From: CAZPMO01 sp964587515
GTDB lineage: Bacteria; Pseudomonadota; Alphaproteobacteria; MPNO01
Assembly (NCBI GenBank): GCA_964587515.1
Contig: CAZPMO010000148.1
Coordinates: 1-12,414 of the forward strand
Direction: 5' to 3'
Length of the DNA stretch: 12,414 bases
A program made the translations under genes and the position numbers. Below are positions 1 through 5,843 of this stretch, one piece after another (positions within the stretch are counted from its first letter, which is position 1; the number at the start of each line of letters is the position of its first letter). The notes under the pieces were generated by a model. The model worked only from the letters and a program-made list of their open reading frames with translations. It did no database searches and was not told the origin of the DNA.

Positions 1-148
1 GCTGGCCCGGAATGTCCCATTGATGGGCCACCTCGCCCGCCATGTCGATGAGGTAAACCTGCCTCTGTAGCAACGGTGCGAAAAGCGTGTAACCCATTGC
101 CGCCTTGTCCTTGTCATGAACAGTGACGCCCCGCCGCATATATCTCAT
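1..148 (-). CDS. Arylsulfotransferase (ASST)-family protein, N-terminal fragment cut by window edge
   Basis: The visible 49 residues run from the first ATG of the open frame (148) off the left edge. They contain GYTLFAPL followed by YLIDMAGEVAHQW and a Pro-Gly. As I recall it, this is the opening of the arylsulfotransferase/ASST-like beta-propeller family, where a 'YLID..GEVVH.W..PG' strand begins the first blade. Family members either transfer sulfate between phenols or are uncharacterised propellers of similar sequence; nothing here decides between the two. The frame stays open upstream to a stop near 212 but has no earlier ATG, so 148 (or ATG 139) is the likely start. No strong Shine-Dalgarno sequence is visible. 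No signal peptide is seen. It lies 136 bases downstream of the HIBADH-like gene on the same strand and may be the last gene of that operon. The catalytic region lies outside the window. Confidence 0.55.
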   Translation of the reverse strand, partial: MRYMRRGVTVHDKDKAAMGYTLFAPLLQRQVYLIDMAGEVAHQWDIPGQ

Positions 149-203
149 TTGCTCGATCCCATCTTGGAATGTTCTCTCCGTTCCATAGCCTAAATGGATG
201 CTG

Positions 204-276
204 ATAAAAAATTATTTGGCGATTGATGGCCGACCGCCCCGGTCTGTGTACCATTGCCCGACGTGTGCTGGTCGGC
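204..276 (-). terminator. Inverted repeats between the HIBADH-like and arylsulfotransferase-like genes; weak terminator candidate
   Basis: Read on the minus strand, GCCGACC (276-270) and GGTCGGC (235-229) are perfect 7-base complements enclosing a 34-base loop. A shorter alternative hairpin, GACCG-n3-CGGTC (232-244), competes with it. An A/T-rich stretch with six T follows about 16 bases later. The gap between stem and T-run is too long for a textbook intrinsic terminator, so this could equally be an attenuator or chance structure. Confidence 0.2.
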
Positions 277-284
277 GGCAAATC

Positions 285-1164
285 TCAACCGGCAGGATTG
301 TCGTCGCGAAAATATCTGTGCAATACGGTCATATCGCTGCCGGCGAATCCGCTATTCGCGGCGCTCTTGAACGCGGCGAGGACCGTGGCGAAGGCGGGCA
401 CCGTGAACCCTGCCTCGCCGCAAAGCTCGGCCGCAAGATCGAGATCCTTGATTACGCGAGCGATCGCAAATCCCGGCACCTCGTCACCCACCTCGATTTG
501 ATCATACTTGTCGCTGATCATCGGGTGCGCGGCGGCCGAGGTTGAAAAACACCTGAAGCATCGTCGCGAGATCCACGTCGAGGCGCTGGCCGAGTGCGAT
601 ACCCTCGCAGAACACCTCTACGTAAGACTGGAAAATCATCTGGTTGAGGAGCTTGACGACGTTGCCGCTCCCCGTTGGGCCGACATGGTGGATCTTGTCG
701 CCGAGGCACTCGAGGATCGGCCGCGCCCGCTCGAAGTCGGCGATCGTGCCGCCCACCATGATGGTCATCCGTCCTTCCGCGACGCCGCCAACGTGGATCC
801 GGTTGACCGTCGCGTCGACGTAAGCAGCATCTTTTTCGGCGAACCTCCGATGAAGATCGCGGCTCTGGGCAGGACCGATGGTGCTGGTTTCGATGACGAG
901 CGCGCCTATGGTGACACCTGCGAGGACGCCGTCGGGACCGGTCATCACGGCCGACACCTCGTTTGGGCCGGGCACGCTTGAGATCATCACCTGCGCCTGG
1001 CGCGCCAAAGCGGCCGGGTTTTCGGCCCAGGCGGCACCGGCGTTAATTGCCGCGTCGCACGCCTCCCGGTTGATGTCGTGAACGAAAAGCGTGTGACCGG
1101 CCGCGATCAGGTTCTGCGCCATCGGCACGCCCATGCGCCCGAGGCCGACGAACCCTATGTCCAT
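285..1164 (-). CDS. 3-hydroxyisobutyrate dehydrogenase-family NAD(P)-dependent oxidoreductase, interrupted by a +1 frameshift
   Basis: This is a beta-hydroxyacid dehydrogenase of the HIBADH/6-phosphogluconate dehydrogenase superfamily, oxidising a beta-hydroxy acid or reducing the semialdehyde. The start at 1164 gives MDIGFVGLGRMG with the GxGxxG nucleotide-binding loop (residues 7-12) and has GGGAG eight bases upstream. Asp30 at the end of the second strand hints at NAD preference. The catalytic lysine is Lys171 in GSGNVVKLLN. After residue 205 the frame runs into a stop at 502, while the C-terminal helical domain continues in another frame to 285. Removing one base from the run of five A (plus strand, 545-549) restores a continuous 292-residue protein of normal length, reading VFSTSAAAHPM across the join. 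The usual substrate-loop motif DxPVSGG is replaced by DATVNRIHVGG. It lies 40 bases behind the Rieske gene. Substrate unknown; frameshift real or artefact unresolved. Confidence 0.85.
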
Positions 1165-1204
1165 GTCTCTGTCTCCCTGGCTGGTCGTTTCCGGCGACGC
1201 CGCG

Positions 1205-2236
1205 TCACGCCGACGCGGCAGCCCCGACCTGACGCTCCGCCACTTGCCGGAGGATCCGCCGCATGCGGGTGACGCCGACGTCCGTCTGCAGCAGCCATTC
1301 GTTGTCACGCGCATCACGGTAAACCGATTCCAGCATGTCCCGGTCTTGATCCAGCACATCGAGATGCCGTGCTTCGAGCCGATTGCGGTAAAGGAAACGC
1401 CACATATCGCGGCGCCATCCCGACGATTTCTGCGAGCGAAACACCCAAAACAGGCATGAATCCAGGTCGATCGGCGTCACGAATCCACCAATACGGAAGA
1501 AGCCGCCGCCGCCCGAGGCAGGGTAGGGGATCTCAGTCTGGATCCAGATGATGTTGTCGGGGTGGTGGAACAATTCGGTCCGGTCGATATTGACGCCGCG
1601 CTGGTTCTGCCGGCTGACAACAAAGCCGAGCTCGGTCTTGTCAATGTTCAGCTTGTCCTGCTTGTTGCCGTATGCCAGCGTGTAACTATCGGCGTGTAGG
1701 TAGCTTCCGTGCATGGGGTCGAGGCGGTTGTCGAGCACGAACTGGTAGTGGCAGTTCCAGACTTGGGAGAATAGGAACGACGACCAGTCGTCCGAAGCGA
1801 ACTCGTCGGGTAAGATAATGTCGTCGGGGCGGGCGTCGATGTCGTCGCCGAAATAGACCCAGATGCCACCCTTGAGCTCGCGGCAAGGATAGCTGCGGAT
1901 TGCCTTCTGGCCAACGAATGGGCAGTCGGGCGTCGGCGGCGTCGCGGTGATCACGCCGTCGCCGTTGAGTTGAACCCCGTGATAGATGCAGGTGATGCGG
2001 CCCTCCTGCACCCGTCCCTTGGAGAGCCGCGCGCCGCGATGAGGACAACGGTCCTCGACCACGTTGACCTCGCCGCGTTCGTCGCGCCAGACAACGATAT
2101 CCTGGTTCAACCGCTTGAGCCCGACCGGCGCATTGGTGATCTCGCGCGCATCGGCCACCAGGTACCAGAGGTTCAAAAGTCCGGTTTCCAGGCGCTCGTC
2201 AACCAGTGGCGCGGGCTTCGTTTCCGATGCGCTCAT
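1205..2236 (-). CDS. Rieske [2Fe-2S] aromatic oxygenase, VanA/phthalate-oxygenase type
   Basis: This is the terminal oxygenase component of a Rieske non-haem iron system, 343 residues, the usual size for the vanillate O-demethylase/phthalate oxygenase-like group. The N-terminal Rieske domain has Cys64-Pro-His66 and Cys83-x2-His86 as cluster ligands. The catalytic domain carries the mononuclear iron site Asp173-x2-His176-x4-His181 (in DPMHGSYLH), with a preceding Asp169 in the usual electron-bridge position. A C-terminal acidic ligand is probably Asp298 in QDRD. Such enzymes O- or N-demethylate or mono/dihydroxylate aromatic acids using electrons from a separate reductase, none of which is in this window. 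The start at 2236 has a GGGGGAG ribosome binding site. It follows the small HTH gene by 31 bases and precedes the HIBADH-like gene, so the three probably form one transcript. Family assignment is firm; substrate is unknown. Confidence 0.93.
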   Translation of the reverse strand: MSASETKPAPLVDERLETGLLNLWYLVADAREITNAPVGLKRLNQDIVVWRDERGEVNVVEDRCPHRGARLSKGRVQEGRITCIYHGVQLNGDGVITATPPTPDCPFVGQKAIRSYPCRELKGGIWVYFGDDIDARPDDIILPDEFASDDWSSFLFSQVWNCHYQFVLDNRLDPMHGSYLHADSYTLAYGNKQDKLNIDKTELGFVVSRQNQRGVNIDRTELFHHPDNIIWIQTEIPYPASGGGGFFRIGGFVTPIDLDSCLFWVFRSQKSSGWRRDMWRFLYRNRLEARHLDVLDQDRDMLESVYRDARDNEWLLQTDVGVTRMRRILRQVAERQVGAAASA

Positions 2237-2267
2237 TCCGAATACTCCCCCACTGTCGCGCGCATGA

Positions 2268-2468
2268 TCACCGTTCGTCCGGCGCGTGCGCGAGCCTCTC
2301 GAATTCCGACGCCAGCAGGTCCGAGTCCCAGCGTTCGCCTCTTGGGCCAGCGACGCTGATCTCGTTCAACGCCGCCGCGATCGCCGTGAGGCTGTCCGCG
2401 CCGCCGGCGAGCACACGCTCCAAGCCGTCGCCGAGCCTGTCTTCGTAGTTTTTCCGCCCTTGGTCCAT
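2268..2468 (-). CDS. Small recombinase-like helix-turn-helix domain protein
   Basis: This is a 66-residue protein starting at ATG 2468, which has AAAGG seven bases upstream; a longer frame upstream (to 2522) lacks a comparable site. The pattern NYEDRLGDGLERVL, then AAALNEISV, then GERWDSDLLASEFERLA matches what I remember of the small 'recombinase-like helix-turn-helix domain' proteins. These resemble the Recombinase-domain segment 'LN..G+..P.G..W....+...L' of large serine recombinases. Proteins of this type often sit next to Rieske oxygenase genes, and this one lies 31 bases upstream of one, as first gene of the operon. Whether it binds DNA, regulates the operon or binds the oxygenase is not known to me. 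No catalytic or metal-binding residues are apparent. Confidence 0.7.
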   Translation of the reverse strand: MDQGRKNYEDRLGDGLERVLAGGADSLTAIAAALNEISVAGPRGERWDSDLLASEFERLAHAPDER

Positions 2469-2654
2469 GATCGCACCTTTCAGGCCCGCGGATCGCCCGG
2501 TTCCAGACGATCTCGGGTCCAATGATGCGTTTCCGAAAGCTGAATAACAACTGAAAAATCAGGGCCCTCGCGGGTTCGCGAAGCCCGGCGCGATGGATTC
2601 ACGGCGGCGTCGCGCGTAAAATCGCCGCAACAAATAACCGCTGGAAGATCGGCC
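2469..2654. promoter_or_regulatory. Divergent promoter region between the HTH/Rieske operon and the FAD monooxygenase gene
   Basis: This 186-base gap separates oppositely transcribed starts, so it should hold promoters for both. Rightward, TAAAAT (2617-2622) is a good -10, with a poor -35 TGGATT (2594-2599) 17 bases upstream. That would put the RNA start near 2629 and need an activator. Leftward, minus-strand TTGTTA (2550-2545) and CATCAT (2527-2522) are 17 bases apart, four of six matches each. Between them lie two dyads: AGGGCCCT (2561-2568) and CGGG-TTCGCGAA-g-CCCG (2571-2587). Promoter calls are by eye. Confidence 0.45.
2571..2587. promoter_or_regulatory. Candidate operator: 17-base near-palindrome centred on TTCGCGAA
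   Basis: TTCGCGAA (2575-2582) is a perfect palindrome flanked by CGGG on the left and, after a single unpaired G, CCCG on the right. It lies about 50 bases upstream of the predicted rightward RNA start and just upstream of the leftward promoter candidate. That is a plausible place for a regulator controlling both directions. No regulator gene of a classical family is present in the window. Confidence 0.35.
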
Positions 2655-3785
2655 ATGGCAAAACTCAAAATCGGCATTTGCGGCGGCGGCGTCGGTGGGC
2701 TGGCCGCGGCGATCGGTCTTCGCATGATGGGCCATGATCCCGTCGTGTTTGAACAGGCGTCCCAGTTCCTGCGCATCGGCGCCGACGTGAACCTGACGCC
2801 CAATGCGGTGCATGCGCTCGACCGCCTCGGAGTTGGCGAGGTGCTGCGCCGTACGGCGGCGCGTCCGACCTACCGCATCAGCCGCATGTGGGATACGGGA
2901 AACATAACCTCGCGGTTGCCGATGAGCGATGCCGCGGAACAAAGCTATGGCGCCCCTCAGTTGACCATTCACCGGGCCGATTTGCTCAAGGCGCTCGAGG
3001 CCGCGGTTCCCGATGATTGCATCCGGCTCGACAAGACGGTTTCCGGGATCGACGACGACGGAGATGCGACCACGGTCCGGTTCGCTGACGAGACGTCGGA
3101 GAACGTCGACGTCATCGTGGGGGCGGACGGAATCCATTCGGCGGTCAGAACGGCGATGTTCGGCCCGGACAATCCGCACTTCACCGGCTTGGTCTCCTAC
3201 CGCTCGGTCTTTCCGCGCGAACGCGCCGGGGACATTTCCAACCTCGACGCCTTCACCAAATGGTGGGGTCCAACATCCGACATGCAGATCATCTGCTTTC
3301 CGCTGACGCTGGGCGAGGAGATCTTCGTGTTCGCGACGACCCCGCAGGAGGGCTGGACCGAGGAGGGTTGGACGCTGCCGGGCGACCCTGACGAGCTTCG
3401 CCGCGTCTATTCGGATTTTCACCCAGAGGCGCGCGCTCTCTTGGAGCCGTGCACGGAGATAACCAAGTCGGCGCTTCACGTGCGCGAGCCGATGACGCGC
3501 TGGTCCGTTGGCCATGCGACGCTGCTCGGCGATGCCGCCCATCCCATGGTGCCGTTCATGGCGCAGGGCGCATGCATGGCGGTCGAGGACGCGGTCGTCC
3601 TCGCCCGCGCGCTCGAAGGGGCCGACCGCGACACGGCGCCTGATGCGCTGCGACGATATGAAAAGGCCCGACTTGAGCGGACCGCGGAAATCCAGCGCAG
3701 CTCGCTGGCCAATGAATGGATGAAAGGGCAGGGCAACGCCGACTGGGTCTATGGCTACCACGCCTGGGAAGTAACGCTCGACTGA
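2655..3785 (+). CDS. NicC-like class A FAD monooxygenase (copy 1)
   Basis: This single-component flavoprotein hydroxylase has 376 residues and is cytoplasmic. It uses NAD(P)H and O2 to hydroxylate, possibly with decarboxylation, an aromatic or pyridine-type substrate. FAD motifs in order are GGGVGG (10-15), ADG (157-159, the DG motif) and LGDAAHPMVPFMAQGA (GD motif, Asp293, His296). The ending NADWVYGYHAW and the KWWG segment are close to 6-hydroxynicotinate 3-monooxygenase NicC as I recall it. NicC's active-site His47, His211 and Tyr215 appear to be replaced by Asn46, Asp209 and Ile213, so 6-hydroxynicotinate is unlikely to be the substrate. The start has GGAAG seven bases upstream. It is divergent from the HTH/Rieske operon and ends 15 bases from the convergent SDR gene. 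It is clearly paralogous to the monooxygenase at 5844-6953. Salicylate- or 3-hydroxybenzoate-hydroxylase-like activity is an alternative. Confidence 0.9.
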   Translation: MAKLKIGICGGGVGGLAAAIGLRMMGHDPVVFEQASQFLRIGADVNLTPNAVHALDRLGVGEVLRRTAARPTYRISRMWDTGNITSRLPMSDAAEQSYGAPQLTIHRADLLKALEAAVPDDCIRLDKTVSGIDDDGDATTVRFADETSENVDVIVGADGIHSAVRTAMFGPDNPHFTGLVSYRSVFPRERAGDISNLDAFTKWWGPTSDMQIICFPLTLGEEIFVFATTPQEGWTEEGWTLPGDPDELRRVYSDFHPEARALLEPCTEITKSALHVREPMTRWSVGHATLLGDAAHPMVPFMAQGACMAVEDAVVLARALEGADRDTAPDALRRYEKARLERTAEIQRSSLANEWMKGQGNADWVYGYHAWEVTLD

Positions 3786-3800
3786 AGCCGGCTGGATCGG

Positions 3801-4574
3801 TCAGGTCGCCGAAAGTCCGCCGTCGACCATCAGGTACGTCCCGGTGATGAACGATGCCTCGTCAGAAGCGAGCCACAGGATCGGGTAGGCGATTTCATCG
3901 GGCGCGGCCCATCGGTTGATCAGGGCAGGGACGGCGCCGCTCTCGCGCAGCTCCGTCTCTGTCATGCCCCGGGCCTCGGCGCGCGACGCGGTGAAGGGGG
4001 TCCAGACCGAACCGGGACAGATCGCGTTGACGCGAATCCCATTTTCCGCCTCTTCAGCCGCCAGGGTACGGGTCAGAGAAATCAGCGCGGCTTTGGTGGC
4101 ATCGTATTGACCCATGCCGCGCCGTCCCACGCCGGCGAACACGGAAGAAACATTGACGATGCTGGCGCCTGGCGATCGGCGCAAATCCGGCAACGCGGCC
4201 TTGATCATATTCTGTGCGCCCAACAGATTGACCGCGAAAATCTCATTCCAGCTCTCGGCCGGCGCCTCGGCCAGGGAATGATACGCCCGGACCGCGGCGC
4301 AATTGACGACGATGTCGAGCCCGCCGAGCTCAGCGGCCACGTCCAAGGCCGCCCGGCATTGCGCCTCGTCCGAGACATCGGCGCCGATCCCCAACGCGCG
4401 GCGACCGGGGCAGGAGTCGGCGATCGCCGTGGCGGTGTCGATAGCACTCGCGTCATCGATATCGATCAGTGCGACGTCAGCGCCTTCAGCGCACAACAGG
4501 TGGGCCGCCGCACCGCCGATTCCGCCGGCCGCGCCGGTGATCAGTGCTCGGCGGTTCTTGACACGGTTTGTCAT
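3801..4574 (-). CDS. Classical SDR-family NAD(P)-dependent dehydrogenase/reductase
   Basis: A 257-residue short-chain dehydrogenase that interconverts an alcohol or dihydrodiol with its carbonyl. Motifs in order: TGAAGGIG (13-20) for the dinucleotide, Asp38 at the end of the second beta strand (favours NAD over NADP), NCAA (91-94, the NAG-type motif), and the tetrad Asn116, Ser143 or Ser144, Tyr157-x3-Lys161. The C-terminus GTYLMVDGG is typical of classical SDRs. It is the last gene of the leftward TRAP/FMO/Rieske operon, 27 bases behind the Rieske stop. In that context it may dehydrogenate a cis-diol or a side-chain alcohol made by the upstream oxygenases, but sequence does not give the substrate. 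It converges with the FAD monooxygenase at 2655-3785, and the 15-base gap has no evident terminator hairpin. Confidence 0.93.
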   Translation of the reverse strand: MTNRVKNRRALITGAAGGIGGAAAHLLCAEGADVALIDIDDASAIDTATAIADSCPGRRALGIGADVSDEAQCRAALDVAAELGGLDIVVNCAAVRAYHSLAEAPAESWNEIFAVNLLGAQNMIKAALPDLRRSPGASIVNVSSVFAGVGRRGMGQYDATKAALISLTRTLAAEEAENGIRVNAICPGSVWTPFTASRAEARGMTETELRESGAVPALINRWAAPDEIAYPILWLASDEASFITGTYLMVDGGLSAT

Positions 4575-4601
4575 GGCGGACGGTTGGCGGGCCCCGGCCG
4601 T

Positions 4602-5750
4602 TTACACCGGGAACACGAGCGCGCTCGAGCGGACGTCGACCCGCTTGCCGTCCCGCGTGGCGAGAAACGCGTCGCGAATTTGCCGGCGCATCTTCACGGT
4701 ATCCGTATCCGGCGTGAACAGGACCTCCTCGGCGCGCGCGTTGAGTAGGTCGCCCTGGGACTCGGCCACCAGCTTGTCCTCGGCGCCGACCTTCTCGAGA
4801 CGAGGCAGCGCCACGTCGTTGAAGATCTTGGTGGCGCGCTCACGCTCCTCGTCGGTTTCCGCCCGAAAGCAGAGAAAACGCTCGATGCGCGTCAGGTTCT
4901 CGTCGACCGGATATTGCCAGAGCCGCGAGGTATAAGGTTCGACACCCGGCGCCGGGCGGATGGGATTGGAGCTGATGCAGGGCAGGATGAACCGTTCGCC
5001 GAGCAGCTTCTGGTTTGTGAAATGTCCGTGGTGGATCGGCTCGCCCGAGCCGTCGAGAGCGATCGCGCGGCTGCCGTGCTCGGTCTGGACGATCTTCATG
5101 CGGCGGTCGGCCATGGGCACGCCGGCCTTCTTGACCTCGCCGCCGGTCCATTGCTCGTCGCGCGAAACGGCCTGCGAATCGGCGTGAAGCATCACCGCGT
5201 GAAACGCATCGCCGCCGTCGATGGCGACCAGCCAGTTGCTCTTCCAGTGATCGGTCGGCAGACGAAACCAGATAAAACGATCGGGCCGGGTGAGCTCTTC
5301 CGGCACTTCGTCCTCGAGCGCGGGCGCCGGGAACCGTTCGGTGTCGCCAAGATAGCTCCAGATGTAGCCGCCGAGCTCGCCCGTCGGGTAGGCGGTAACG
5401 GCGATGGTGTCGAGCAGCGAGCTGTCGTCGGGCTCCCACGGGATTCGCACGCAGCGGCCCTCGCCGTCGAAGCGGATGCCGTGCAACGGGCATTGGAGCC
5501 CGCCTTGGAGCACGTGGCCGATTGAGAGCTTGGCGTTGCGGTGTGGACATTTGTCGACGACCACGCGCGGGGCGCCGTCCCCGTCCCGCCACGCCACCAG
5601 ATCCAGACCCATGACGCGAAATCGAAGCGGCTCTCCCGGTTTGACTTCCTCGGACTGGAGCACGGGGTACCAGTAGTTGGGCAGCCCGATATCGAGGCCC
5701 TTGGGTACGTCATGCACGATCTCGTCGACGCCGTTCGTGGGATTCGTCAT
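4602..5750 (-). CDS. Rieske [2Fe-2S] aromatic oxygenase alpha-type subunit (second, divergent)
   Basis: A 382-residue Rieske non-haem iron oxygenase. Cluster ligands are Cys68-Pro-His70 and Cys87-x2-His90. The iron site is Asp181-x2-His184-x4-His189 within GGDAFHAVMLH, and a C-terminal acidic ligand is probably Asp325 in AEDKLVAES. Apart from these motifs it shares little with the Rieske protein at 1205-2236, so the two are not a recent duplication and probably act on different intermediates. The long C-terminal segment (about residues 290-380) is unlike the shorter VanA-type tail of the other. It follows the second FAD monooxygenase by 93 bases and precedes the SDR by 27. That arrangement fits successive hydroxylation and dehydrogenation. 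No ferredoxin or reductase partner is encoded nearby. The start ATG 5750 has a weak GGAA upstream. Confidence 0.92.
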   Translation of the reverse strand: MTNPTNGVDEIVHDVPKGLDIGLPNYWYPVLQSEEVKPGEPLRFRVMGLDLVAWRDGDGAPRVVVDKCPHRNAKLSIGHVLQGGLQCPLHGIRFDGEGRCVRIPWEPDDSSLLDTIAVTAYPTGELGGYIWSYLGDTERFPAPALEDEVPEELTRPDRFIWFRLPTDHWKSNWLVAIDGGDAFHAVMLHADSQAVSRDEQWTGGEVKKAGVPMADRRMKIVQTEHGSRAIALDGSGEPIHHGHFTNQKLLGERFILPCISSNPIRPAPGVEPYTSRLWQYPVDENLTRIERFLCFRAETDEERERATKIFNDVALPRLEKVGAEDKLVAESQGDLLNARAEEVLFTPDTDTVKMRRQIRDAFLATRDGKRVDVRSSALVFPV

Positions 5751-5843
5751 TGCGATGTTTCCATCAGGTTATGCCAGCCCATTGCCGGTGCCGGCGGGTG
5801 TCCGGCCTCACTATACATAATTAGGGCCCGGCGTCATGCCGCG
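5751..5843 (-). promoter_or_regulatory. Intra-operon gap with A/T-rich island; possible internal promoter for the second Rieske gene
   Basis: At 93 bases this is the longest gap in the lower half of the operon. It contains a sharp A/T island on an otherwise G/C-rich background (about 5809-5823), with minus-strand TATAGT as a possible -10 and no good -35. Downstream of it is a hairpin, GCCGG (5790-5794) paired with CCGGC (5802-5806). The element AATTAGGGCCC (5819-5829) resembles AATCAGGGCCC (2557-2567) in the divergent promoter. Confidence 0.3.

Noticed and set aside
2469..2522. Longer start (2522) for the small HTH protein
   Set aside because: The extra 18 residues are low-complexity and lack a ribosome binding site, whereas ATG 2468 has AAAGG at good spacing.
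2559..3761. Minus-strand open frame of 400 codons opposite the first FAD monooxygenase
   Set aside because: Arg-rich translation with no recognisable motif, fully antisense to a gene with clear FAD motifs. Long antisense frames are common in G/C-rich coding DNA.
3786..3800. Terminator between the convergent monooxygenase and SDR genes
   Set aside because: Only 15 bases with no stem or T-run.
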